Assembly (NCBI RefSeq): GCF_003721595.1
Contig: NZ_RJJR01000021.1
Location: 1 to 64,000, forward strand
DNA from: Hanamia caeni
GTDB lineage: Bacteria; Bacteroidota; Bacteroidia; Chitinophagales; Chitinophagaceae
Direction of reading: 5' to 3'
Length of the DNA: 64,000 nucleotides
Positions 8,630-16,889 of this stretch are shown piece by piece. Within the stretch, counting starts at the first letter, position 1; each line of letters begins with the position of its first letter. Made by a program: the position numbers and the translations under genes. Under the pieces are notes generated by a model that was not told the origin of the DNA, did not search any database, and saw only the letters and a program-made list of their open reading frames with translations.

Positions 8630-9364
8630 TCAGATAAGATAAAAGCAAAGAAAAACGAATACCCAAACGAGGTCAACAAAGTGCCAGTACAGGCCGGTCT
8701 TTTCAATCATTTCATAATGCCCGCGTTTTTGAAAATCGCCCCTGATTGTTTTAATAAGCATAATCGTATTGATAACCACTCCCGAAAATACGTGGAAACC
8801 GTGGAAGCCGGTGATACCAAAAAAATAACCACCGAATGCAACCGGACCTGGCGTTGCTACCTGTTGCCCGTTAAACATCACATCCGGGCCCCAGGGATTA
8901 TGTGACATGGTAGTACCCCAATGTTCGATAACACCGTTTACCAAAACCGGATGTTGGGCGGTAATCAAATGTGTCCATTCCCACGCCTGGCAACCTAAAA
9001 ATGCCAGTCCGCCGAGAATAGTCAAAGCCAGCCATTTTATAACTCCTTTCTGGTTCATCTTATGCCCTTCATGCACCGCCAGTACCATCGTTACGGAACT
9101 CATGATTAAGATAAAAGTCATAAGGCTCACAAAGGCAAGAGGCAGATTGGCTTCTGTTCCCGGAAATTCATTGAAAACGTAGTTATGATCAACCCAGTGA
9201 TTGAGGCTGAAACGAATGGTGCCATAAGAAATCAGGAAAGCGCCAAAAGTGAAAGAGTCGCTCAGAAGAAAATACCACATCAACAATTTTCCGTAGCTCA
9301 CATTAAAGGGGCTTCTGCCGCCTGCCCACAATTTAGATTTTTCTTTTACTATCGCAGTTTCCAT
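8630..9364 (-). CDS. Cytochrome c oxidase subunit III
   Basis: Membrane subunit of the aa3-type oxidase, 244 aa, with six to seven helices. It has the family features WYFLLSDSFTFGAFLISYG near residues 30-50, HEGHKMNQKG near 99-108, and the C-terminal GITGFHGFHVFSGVVIN and YWHFVDLVWVFVF motifs with conserved His residues. A second, shorter subunit III-type gene lies just upstream (9505-10071), an arrangement I associate with Bacteroidota oxidase loci. The 140-bp gap between the two genes is longer than others in the cluster and holds AT-rich sequence with TAnnTTTG-like words, so separate initiation is possible. Confidence 0.92.
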   Translation of the reverse strand: METAIVKEKSKLWAGGRSPFNVSYGKLLMWYFLLSDSFTFGAFLISYGTIRFSLNHWVDHNYVFNEFPGTEANLPLAFVSLMTFILIMSSVTMVLAVHEGHKMNQKGVIKWLALTILGGLAFLGCQAWEWTHLITAQHPVLVNGVIEHWGTTMSHNPWGPDVMFNGQQVATPGPVAFGGYFFGITGFHGFHVFSGVVINTIMLIKTIRGDFQKRGHYEMIEKTGLYWHFVDLVWVFVFLCFYLI

Positions 9365-9504
9365 TTCTTATTTGTTAAAGGTGTGTTACAAAAATAAATT
9401 TAATTGTTTATTATCTTTCGTTTATTTCATTGGTTTAAAAGTATTTCCATCAAACTTGAAAACAGTAAACAAATATATTTTACGCTTTTTTATTTTACAC
9501 TTTA

Positions 9505-10071
9505 CTAGTCCATAATTATTAAAAATACCAGCAAATAAATCCAAAGAATATCTACAAAATGCCAATAGGTATTCATTAAATCTATATAGAGCTGATTGTA
9601 ATTTTTCCTTCTCTTGCTATGTGATTTCAGGTACATCAGCAAAAGAGCAACTACACCGCCTGCAACGTGGAGGGCATGCATTCCTACAATCACATAAAAA
9701 AAGGAAAATGATACATTCCTTGTTACTGTAAATCCATTCTCCCATAGGTCCTTAAATCCTTCATACTGCAAAATAACAAAGACGGCCCCCAACACCAGTG
9801 TAAAGAAGAGCCACGTTTGATACTGCCTCATCTGCCTGTCGATAAATGCTTTGCGGCTCAGCATCAGCGCTACGCTGCTCAATAATATTGCCGCAGTGGA
9901 ATAATAAAATATTACAGGAACATCGTAAGCGATCCAATTTGCCTGGTTACGTTTTACAATGTACGCACTGCTTAATCCCGCGAAAATCATCAGGATACTG
10001 GCACAACCGGCATACATTACAAACTTTAGTGGATGTATTATTTTCTTTTCCTGCTTCATCGTAGCTATCAT
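9505..10071 (-). CDS. Cytochrome c oxidase subunit III-like protein (short form)
   Basis: A 188-aa heme-copper oxidase subunit III homologue with five predicted helices. The first has the SILMIFAGLSSAYIVKRNQANW motif. The C-terminal part has IVGMHALHVAGGVVALLL and NTYWHFVDILWIYLLVFL, matching the longer subunit III encoded next to it. Tandem short and long subunit III genes suggest both are built into the same oxidase. The start is taken at 10071 (MIATMKQ); ATG 10059 (MKQEKK) is equally plausible. It lies 25 bp after ctaB. Confidence 0.88.
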   Translation of the reverse strand: MIATMKQEKKIIHPLKFVMYAGCASILMIFAGLSSAYIVKRNQANWIAYDVPVIFYYSTAAILLSSVALMLSRKAFIDRQMRQYQTWLFFTLVLGAVFVILQYEGFKDLWENGFTVTRNVSFSFFYVIVGMHALHVAGGVVALLLMYLKSHSKRRKNYNQLYIDLMNTYWHFVDILWIYLLVFLIIMD

Positions 10072-10096
10072 AAATATCTTTTTTTCTTTTCCTTAA

Positions 10097-11053
10097 TCAG
10101 ATTTTATCGAATAATAAAGTAAGAAAAACGATCATCAGGTAAAAATAGGAACTGAACATTACTCTTCTTGCCGCAGCCTGGTTCATTTTTACAACGAGCA
10201 ATATACTTACAAATACCATCCATAAATTACAAAATAGCAACACCCAAAATGAAAGAATTCCACCAATATGGAAATAATAGGGCAGCATTCCTACAGGAAC
10301 CATCAACATTGAATAAATTACTGTCTGAATTGCAGAAAATTTTGTTGGTCCTTCACGGCTGGGCAATAGCTTGAAACCGGCTCTGTCATAATCTTTATGC
10401 GCAAGCCAGGCAATAGCCCAAAAGTGGGGAAACTGCCAAAGAAACTGGATGGCAAACAAAATATATCCTCCGTAATTCATGAAATGAGTCACTTCCCCAT
10501 TAGCCATTACACCCTGGAAACTTGCAAAAGGATTTAAAGACCCGGTAGCAGCTACCCATCCTATAAGGCAAGGCAATGCGCCGGGAAAAGCGCCAACAAT
10601 AACTGAAATGGAATTTACTCTTTTTAGCGGTGTGTAGATAAACGCATACAGAAACAAGCTGAATAAGGAGAGCAATGCGCTGGCAAAATTAAACCAATAC
10701 CACATTAGCAATATACCTACTGCGGTAGCAATAGCAGCAAAAGTGTAGGCCTCATTTTGGCTCATCCGGCCAGCTGCAACCGGCCTTTCAGCGGTCCTTT
10801 TCATCAGCAAATCCGTTTTTCTTTCCACCGCCTGGTTAATTGCATTAGCAGCGCCCGTGATACACATACCGGCTACAAACAAAATAAATATGGATAAAAA
10901 ATTGAACTCAACATTAGGTGCAAGAAGGTAGCAAACCACTGAACTAAAAACCACCAGGAAACTTAAGGTGAATTTGATTAAAATAAAATAATCCTTCACT
11001 TTAGAAGAAAGGGAGTATGAAAAAGAGTGAGGAATAGTGATTGTTTTATTCAT
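10097..11053 (-). CDS. ctaB: Protoheme IX farnesyltransferase (heme O synthase)
   Basis: Polytopic membrane prenyltransferase of the UbiA superfamily that adds a farnesyl group to heme B, giving heme O, the precursor of the heme A used by aa3 oxidases. It has 318 aa and about nine helices. The first Asp-rich substrate motif is NAINQAVERKTDLLMKRTAERP, with the conserved N, E, D and R residues. The second region HKDYDRAGFKLLP after the third loop is also typical. No heme A synthase (CtaA) is in the window. It sits behind a predicted terminator hairpin (11074-11093) that separates it from subunit I. Confidence 0.93.
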   Translation of the reverse strand: MNKTITIPHSFSYSLSSKVKDYFILIKFTLSFLVVFSSVVCYLLAPNVEFNFLSIFILFVAGMCITGAANAINQAVERKTDLLMKRTAERPVAAGRMSQNEAYTFAAIATAVGILLMWYWFNFASALLSLFSLFLYAFIYTPLKRVNSISVIVGAFPGALPCLIGWVAATGSLNPFASFQGVMANGEVTHFMNYGGYILFAIQFLWQFPHFWAIAWLAHKDYDRAGFKLLPSREGPTKFSAIQTVIYSMLMVPVGMLPYYFHIGGILSFWVLLFCNLWMVFVSILLVVKMNQAAARRVMFSSYFYLMIVFLTLLFDKI

Positions 11054-11073
11054 TAAAAAACCTATTTAAAAAA

Positions 11074-11093
11074 AGCCCTGAATTATCAGGGCT
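11074..11093 (-). terminator. Intrinsic terminator or attenuator between coxA and ctaB
   Basis: On the minus strand, AGCCCTGA and TCAGGGCT form a perfect 8-bp stem with a 4-nt loop, followed directly by a run of seven T and further T-rich sequence up to the ctaB start. This is the form of a Rho-independent terminator inside the respiratory cluster, 48 bp after the subunit I stop. Confidence 0.75.
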
Positions 11094-11140
11094 ATGAATT
11101 CAGATAAATTAGAATATGTACTAAATTAATATTTTAACCC

Positions 11141-12961
11141 TCAGTGTTGTATCTCTTCTGAACCAATGGGCTCGGTTTGCGGAATAAAATCTCTCCCATC
11201 TTTTCCATAATCATAAGACCAGCGGTATACCTCCGGAATTTCGCTTGTCCAGTTTCCGTGAGGCGGATGAACTGGGGTGGTCCATTCCAAGGTGGTAGAG
11301 CCCCATGGATTTTTATTTTTTTCTGTAACTTTTCTTCCCTTATACATTGAATAGAAGAAATTGAATATAAATAAAAACTGTGTAGCAAACACGATGATAG
11401 CTACCACGCTGATAAATGCATTCAGGCCCTGGAACATTTTAAATGATTCCCAGCTACTAAAATCATAATAACGGCGAGGCATTCCTGCAAGTCCCTCATA
11501 ATGCATCGGCCAAAATATTAAATATGCACCCGCTAATGTTACCCAGAAGTGAATGTAAGCAAGGGTATTATTCATAAACCTTCCAAACATTTTCGGGTAC
11601 CAGTGATAAATTCCGGAAAACATTCCAAACATTGAAGCCACACCCATCACAAGATGGAAGTGAGCAATTACAAAGTAAGTATCATGCAGGTGAAGATCCA
11701 AGGCTGAATTTCCTAACCAAATACCTGTCAATCCACCGGAAATAAACAAGCTCACAAAACCAATTGCAAATAGCATCGCGGGTGTGAAATGAATATTCCC
11801 CTTCCACAACGTGGTAAGCCAGTTAAATACTTTAATAGAAGACGGCACCGCAATCAGCAATGTAAACAAGACAAAGAATGATCCAAGGAAAGGATTCATC
11901 CCTGACACAAACATGTGGTGGGCCCATACAAGGAACGATAATGATGCAATCGCGAAGAAAGATGCAACCATAGCCATATACCCGAAAATTGGCTTACGGG
12001 CATTAGTAGAAATCACTTCAGAAGTGATACCCATTGCAGGCAGGGCAATAATATAAACTTCAGGATGCCCCAGGAACCAGAACAGATGCTGGAATAATAT
12101 CGGGCTTCCTCCTTCATTCGGTAAAATTTTTCCATTGATATAGATATCGCTCAGGTAAAAGCTTGTACCAAGATGGCGATCAAATAATAATAATACTACT
12201 GCAGATAATAATACAGGGAATGTTAATATACCCAGGATGGCAGTAAAAAGAAAAGACCAAATGGTAAGTGGAAGGCGGGTCATATACATCCCTTTTGTTC
12301 TCATATTAAGCACAGTGGTCACGTAATTTAAACCGCCCAACAGAGTGGAAATGATAAATAACGCAATACTAACCAACCAATAATCCATTCCCGCCTTAGA
12401 GCCATCCATCGCATCCCTAAGCGCACTTAAAGGAGGGTAGATCGTCCATCCGCCACTGGCCGGGCCTGTAGTCAAAAACAGGGAAGAAAACATTACGACA
12501 GAAGCCGCGAAGAAAAACCAGTAAGACAACATATTCAGGAACGGCGATGCCATATCCCTTGCCCCGATTTGCAATGGGATAAGGTAATTTGAAAAAGTTC
12601 CGCTCAATCCTGCAGTTAGTACAAAAAATACGAGAATGGTTCCATGCATTGTCACCAGGGCATAATAGAATTCAGTATCAAGTCTGCCGCCCTGCGCCCA
12701 ATGGCCAAAGATGTCTTCCAGCCATGGAAAAGTTTGGTCAGGAAATCCAAGTTGCAGACGAAAAATAACCGAGAAAAATCCCCCAATAATCGCCCAGATA
12801 ATTCCTGTTATCACAAATTGGTGGGAAATCATTTTGTGATCCTCGCTAAAGATATATTTAGTTATAAAGCTTTGCTTATGATGTCCATGTGAAGTGGGAT
12901 GATCGGTTTCATGCAGCACAATTGGTTTTTCATGCAATACTCCTTCGTTTTCCATATTCAA
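11141..12961 (-). CDS. ctaD: Cytochrome c oxidase subunit I
   Basis: Catalytic core of the heme-copper oxidase, where oxygen is reduced and protons are pumped. It has 606 aa and 12 or more helices. Visible ligands and channel residues: low-spin heme His106 (TMHGTIL) with His436; CuB His299 next to Glu301 and Tyr303 (GHPEVYIIALP) with His348-His349 (WAHHMF); high-spin heme His434 (HDTYFVIAHFHLVMG). Glu301 and Tyr303 mark an A-type oxidase with the usual D and K proton paths. It lies 33 bp downstream of subunit II. A start two codons in (MENEG) is possible. Confidence 0.97.
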   Translation of the reverse strand: MNMENEGVLHEKPIVLHETDHPTSHGHHKQSFITKYIFSEDHKMISHQFVITGIIWAIIGGFFSVIFRLQLGFPDQTFPWLEDIFGHWAQGGRLDTEFYYALVTMHGTILVFFVLTAGLSGTFSNYLIPLQIGARDMASPFLNMLSYWFFFAASVVMFSSLFLTTGPASGGWTIYPPLSALRDAMDGSKAGMDYWLVSIALFIISTLLGGLNYVTTVLNMRTKGMYMTRLPLTIWSFLFTAILGILTFPVLLSAVVLLLFDRHLGTSFYLSDIYINGKILPNEGGSPILFQHLFWFLGHPEVYIIALPAMGITSEVISTNARKPIFGYMAMVASFFAIASLSFLVWAHHMFVSGMNPFLGSFFVLFTLLIAVPSSIKVFNWLTTLWKGNIHFTPAMLFAIGFVSLFISGGLTGIWLGNSALDLHLHDTYFVIAHFHLVMGVASMFGMFSGIYHWYPKMFGRFMNNTLAYIHFWVTLAGAYLIFWPMHYEGLAGMPRRYYDFSSWESFKMFQGLNAFISVVAIIVFATQFLFIFNFFYSMYKGRKVTEKNKNPWGSTTLEWTTPVHPPHGNWTSEIPEVYRWSYDYGKDGRDFIPQTEPIGSEEIQH

Positions 12962-12994
12962 TATATTTTAAAGTTCCTCGCGGAAATTATAAAT

Positions 12995-14038
12995 TTATTT
13001 CTGATCCTTGTTTTCTTCTAATGCCAATGTTTGCTCAGACCCGGATGAATTCATGGCTGCCATAGCGCTTCTGTATTCTGGCCTTTGCTTTATCATCCAC
13101 GCATTGTATTCTTTTTGTGTTTCAACTATAATTATTCCTCTCATGCTGAAATGGCCTTTTCCACACAATTGGTCACATACAATCTCATATTCAAAATCAG
13201 GATTACCGGATTTCTTTTTCATTTCCGCTGTTGTGTATATGGGTGTAAACCATTCCGTGGTGGGCGTGCCCGGCACTGCATCCATCTTCAGACGAAAGGC
13301 AGGCAAACCCACGTCATGAATTACGTCCATCGAATTGATCACAAATTTTACAGGCCTGTTTACCACCACATGAACAGTGGTTGCTACATGAATATCGTCA
13401 TGGCTTGCGGCATCAGACCAATCAACTCCAAGTGGATTCTTTTTAGCGGGATCAATTAGTTTATAATTTTTTCTACCCAGTATTCCATCTTTTCCGGGAT
13501 ACCTGAATTCCCATCCAAACTGATGTCCGGTTATTTCTACCACCTGGGAATTTTTGGGAGCATCGCCGGTAAACTTGAACCAGTATTTCAAACCAAATAC
13601 AATGAGAATAGTTAGTGTTATGGTGGGAACACCCGTCCATATTATTTCCAGCTTATTGCTGTGTGTAAAATAAAGAGGCTTTCTTTTGTCTGATTCCTGG
13701 TATCTGTATGAAAACCAAAAGAGAAGAATCTGAGTGATAAAAAATACAACTCCGGTGATGATAATCGTAATCCACATCATATCATCAATACTCTTTCCCT
13801 GAGTAGATGCAGAGCCATAAGAAAATAAAGTTTTATCATAAAGAGCATCATTGCACCACCATACTCCAATTAGACCAAGAATTAAAAAAACCATCATCAA
13901 AAAGCCATTAATCTTATTATCCTGCTTCCTGGCTTTTTCCTCCCCTTTCAAAATGCTGACATACTCGCTGGCCTTTGAAATCTGAAAAACAACTATAAAA
14001 ACAAGTATTACAATCGCTATTAAAAAAAATGTTTCCAT
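12995..14038 (-). CDS. ctaC: Cytochrome c oxidase subunit II (CuA), no fused cytochrome c
   Basis: Periplasmic electron-entry subunit of the oxidase, 347 aa. It has four predicted membrane helices (about 2-20, 45-62, 86-108, 132-152) instead of the usual two, the first pair forming an N-terminal extension. The cupredoxin domain binds binuclear CuA through His241, Cys288, Cys292, His296 and Met299 (CDQLCGKGHFSM). The C-terminus stops about 50 residues later without a CxxCH motif, so this is not a caa3-type fusion. Electrons must therefore come from a separate cytochrome, plausibly the cytochrome domain of ActA or ActE encoded upstream. Confidence 0.95.
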   Translation of the reverse strand: METFFLIAIVILVFIVVFQISKASEYVSILKGEEKARKQDNKINGFLMMVFLILGLIGVWWCNDALYDKTLFSYGSASTQGKSIDDMMWITIIITGVVFFITQILLFWFSYRYQESDKRKPLYFTHSNKLEIIWTGVPTITLTILIVFGLKYWFKFTGDAPKNSQVVEITGHQFGWEFRYPGKDGILGRKNYKLIDPAKKNPLGVDWSDAASHDDIHVATTVHVVVNRPVKFVINSMDVIHDVGLPAFRLKMDAVPGTPTTEWFTPIYTTAEMKKKSGNPDFEYEIVCDQLCGKGHFSMRGIIIVETQKEYNAWMIKQRPEYRSAMAAMNSSGSEQTLALEENKDQK

Positions 14039-14174
14039 GTTACTTTAATTTTCCTGATCCGTAAACCGGATATTTTTTACTTACACTTACCTGAGGAATA
14101 TAAATTCTAAACTCTTATTTAATTTGTCTTTTAGTGAGATTTGATAAGCTTTTTAATTTTAATTTCAGATTGAA

Positions 14175-14182
14175 CAAAGGTA
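14175..14182 (-). promoter_or_regulatory. -7 element TACCTTTG, internal promoter between act and cox
   Basis: Perfect TAnnTTTG match on the minus strand in the 204-bp gap between actF and subunit II. A TTG lies 15 bp upstream, shorter than usual spacing, so only the -7 part is convincing. It would give the cox block its own transcript with a leader of about 130 nt. Confidence 0.4.
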
Positions 14183-14242
14183 CAGCTAAGATTTATTCAA
14201 CGATTGAAATATTAGGTTCCTTTCAAATTTTCTTTTTTTTAA

Positions 14243-15478
14243 TCAGACAAAATGAATAATACTTTCTTTAATGAAAGGATTGTTTTTTGCTGTCATCGGA
14301 ACTTTCGATGCGAACCGGCTTACACCCCACATTACAATCCCTACAAACCCAAGTGAAATACCGACTTCGTACCAGCTTAGATGCGGGTGCATCCTTACGG
14401 TTCCGGGCATTACCATCTGATAAAAATCTATCCAGTGTCCAACTATTATAAGAATACACATAAAAGTCACTATGAAATAATTTCTTTTGGTAGCCCTTTT
14501 CATAAAGATCAATATCGGCGCTACAAAATTCAAAATAAGGTTTAGATAAAACAATCCTTCATACGGGCCCTGTAACCGGATCTTGAAATAGATGGTTTCT
14601 TCAGGAATATTCCCATACCATTGAAGCATAAACTGGTCAAACCACAGGTAGGTCCAAAATATCGAAAAGGCAAACATATACTTCCCCAAATCCTGCAAGT
14701 GTTCTCTATTTACATAAGGAAGCTGTCCCCGGTTTTTAAAATAAATCACAAACAAAGTAAGCAACGCAATCCCGGCCACAAACTGGCTTCCGAAAGTATA
14801 CCAGCTAAACATGGTACTATACCAATGAGTTTCGATACTCATTATCCACAACCAGGGAATTAGTGAGCCAAGTGTTACTACATAAAAAACAACATAGTAA
14901 GCAGAAATTCCTAGAGATTTTCTGTACCATTGTTTTGAAGTTTCATAATCCATAGTTCCTGCCTCATCGGCCTTTAAGCTGAGATCACGCAGCTTTTTAC
15001 CCCAATAAGACCATAAAAAAATAGTTAGTAAAGAGTAGATTAGAAATACTGCAGGATTGAGAAATCCGCTTTTGCCTTTAACTATTACATCATGGGCAAG
15101 TACATCTTTATCAAGCCACATATAAATATCTCCCCGCCGGCCAAAAATAATACACAGGAAAATAACCATTGCAATTCCGCCCATAACAGGCACTACCGAT
15201 GATAAAGCTTCTGTTACTCTGCGGAACGCTTCTTGCCAGCCGCTCATGGCCAACGTGTTTATCACTATAAAAAAAGTGGCAACATTCGTAAGAAACAACC
15301 AGAAAATGCTGTTCATCAACAATACTGACCAAAAGCGCGTGCTATTTAAGTTATGACCATCCGCTCCGGCAAGTGGATTTAAAAAAATGATACCGAGGAT
15401 AAGAGCAAGCAAGCCGACTATCATTAATCCAGTTGACCACTTTTTGTATCCCGCCGGCGTTACATATTGATTGTCCAT
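14243..15478 (-). CDS. actF: Alternative complex III subunit ActF (NrfD/PsrC-like membrane protein)
   Basis: Quinol-side membrane subunit of alternative complex III, 411 aa with about ten predicted helices. It is the last act gene and resembles ActC distantly, as known for this complex, which carries two NrfD-like proteins. Typical segments are LLMNSIFWLFLTNVATFFI, WYRKSLGISAYYVVFYVVTLGS and FAFSIFWTYLWFDQFMLQWYGN, the last with the F-x-x-F-W-x-Y-x-W-F-x-Q pattern I associate with this subunit. It follows actE by 44 bp and precedes the cox genes by a 204-bp gap. Confidence 0.9.
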   Translation of the reverse strand: MDNQYVTPAGYKKWSTGLMIVGLLALILGIIFLNPLAGADGHNLNSTRFWSVLLMNSIFWLFLTNVATFFIVINTLAMSGWQEAFRRVTEALSSVVPVMGGIAMVIFLCIIFGRRGDIYMWLDKDVLAHDVIVKGKSGFLNPAVFLIYSLLTIFLWSYWGKKLRDLSLKADEAGTMDYETSKQWYRKSLGISAYYVVFYVVTLGSLIPWLWIMSIETHWYSTMFSWYTFGSQFVAGIALLTLFVIYFKNRGQLPYVNREHLQDLGKYMFAFSIFWTYLWFDQFMLQWYGNIPEETIYFKIRLQGPYEGLFYLNLILNFVAPILIFMKRATKRNYFIVTFMCILIIVGHWIDFYQMVMPGTVRMHPHLSWYEVGISLGFVGIVMWGVSRFASKVPMTAKNNPFIKESIIHFV

Positions 15479-15522
15479 TAAAGAAGATATTTATTGAATT
15501 AAATAATTTTTTTTTCTAATAA

Positions 15523-16161
15523 TTATTTTGCCGTTGAATCTGCCGGCGCCGCTTTTGTTGAATCTGCAGGTGCCGCTTCCGTAGTACCGCCAGACAATTC
15601 AGCCTGATGTTTCTTAATATACTGAATCACCATCCATCTCTGCTTTCTTGTTAATTGTGAAGCATAACTACCCATATTATTCTTTCCATAAGTTATAGAA
15701 TGAAACATCGTTCCTTCAGGCATTTTCAGATAGGTAGATGTAGTAAGATTAGCTACTGCAGGCACCTTTCCTCCTGTGGCTAACGGGCCCTGCGCGTCCA
15801 TTTTTTCACCATGACAAATTGCGCAATTGATATTGAAAAGGCGTGCAGCTTCTTTCATCGCATTAGAATCGAGCGGAGGTAAAGGATCTTTTATTTGTGC
15901 GCTCAACCGGTAGCCATTTGTATCGTCGGGCAATGGATAAGGAAATAAATCGCCCCTCCGGATAGTGCCTTCCACCGGGTAAGGAACGTAATTAATATTT
16001 TCTTTACCAAGATTATTTGGAGCATACGCCTCATAAGCGCGACTGTAAGCCATATCAGGCATATAGGTCAATCCTGGTTTACGCTTATTTCCACAACTAC
16101 TCATAAACACAGCCGTTGCAATGATGACCACAAAAGTTGAAAGAATTCTTATTTTTTTCAT
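15523..16161 (-). CDS. actE: Alternative complex III subunit ActE, monoheme cytochrome c lipoprotein
   Basis: Lipid-anchored periplasmic monoheme cytochrome of alternative complex III, 212 aa. The signal peptide ends at lipobox Cys23 (MSSCGNK). The single heme c site is Cys113, Cys116 and His117 (CAICHGEK); the probable sixth ligand is Met163 (NNMGSYAS). The C-terminal 20 residues repeat APADSTK/APADSTAK, a short flexible tail. It passes electrons from the Fe-S/heme relay toward the oxidase. It lies between actD and actF. Confidence 0.93.
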   Translation of the reverse strand: MKKIRILSTFVVIIATAVFMSSCGNKRKPGLTYMPDMAYSRAYEAYAPNNLGKENINYVPYPVEGTIRRGDLFPYPLPDDTNGYRLSAQIKDPLPPLDSNAMKEAARLFNINCAICHGEKMDAQGPLATGGKVPAVANLTTSTYLKMPEGTMFHSITYGKNNMGSYASQLTRKQRWMVIQYIKKHQAELSGGTTEAAPADSTKAAPADSTAK

Positions 16162-16236
16162 ATCTGAAATTCTTATTTCGAATTTTTATATTTCTAAATG
16201 TCAACAGTAAAACAACAAATAAGACTGATTTTTATT

Positions 16237-16827
16237 TTACTCTTCGAACGCCACTTCTTCTGTCCTGTATAATTTTTGTTCTTTATCATATCGCCCAAAC
16301 CACCATCCTGCTTCAGCATCTTGTGTATTAACTTCTATTGCGCCGTTTTCTCTTAAAAAATTTTCAATCTCTGCCGGATTAGAATTTGGAGTACATTCAA
16401 TCACCATAGTCATCAAATCATCGGTAGCTCTTAAGCTGAAATGATGTTTTTTTACTCCCGGCATCATCTGGCAAAGCCAGCAGAAAGTATATACCATTCC
16501 CACGGCAGACAATAACACGGTAAGCTCAAAGGCAATGGGTATAAAAGCAGGTAATGGAAAATGAGGCTTTCCGCCGATATCCAAGGGCCAGTCAACCGCA
16601 AAAATATATCCCATACCGCCGATTGCGATGGAGGTGCCTGTGATTCCAAAAATGAAACCCATTGTATGCAAACTCGTTTCTCTCAGGCCCATAGCTTTGT
16701 CCAACCCGTGAATAGGAAACGGAGTATAAACATCATGAATTTTATAGCCTGCTCTCCTCACGTTTTTTACCGCAGGAAATAAAACTTTTTCATCTTCAAA
16801 AGAACCAACAACAAATTTTTTAATCAT
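16237..16827 (-). CDS. actD: Alternative complex III subunit ActD (DUF3341)
   Basis: Small membrane subunit, 196 aa, with a soluble ferredoxin-like N-terminus (VVGSFEDEKVLFPAVKNVRRAGY), two helices at about residues 57-78 and 97-120, and a soluble C-terminal part. The VYTPFPIHGLDKAMGLR motif around residues 34-50 is the DUF3341/ActD hallmark. It has no cofactor site and is structural in the complex. It lies 62 bp after actC. Confidence 0.93.
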   Translation of the reverse strand: MIKKFVVGSFEDEKVLFPAVKNVRRAGYKIHDVYTPFPIHGLDKAMGLRETSLHTMGFIFGITGTSIAIGGMGYIFAVDWPLDIGGKPHFPLPAFIPIAFELTVLLSAVGMVYTFCWLCQMMPGVKKHHFSLRATDDLMTMVIECTPNSNPAEIENFLRENGAIEVNTQDAEAGWWFGRYDKEQKLYRTEEVAFEE

Positions 16828-16889
16828 AATTTCTTACCCTGCCCGGGCCGTTTAAAATTAATAATGCCTTTTCATTGTTAAGCCACCAA

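Noticed and set aside
9389-9477. Two TAnnTTTG words (9389-9396, 9470-9477) between the subunit III genes
   Set aside because: Neither has a TTG at suitable distance, and the stretch is so AT-rich that chance matches are expected; noted only as a possibility.
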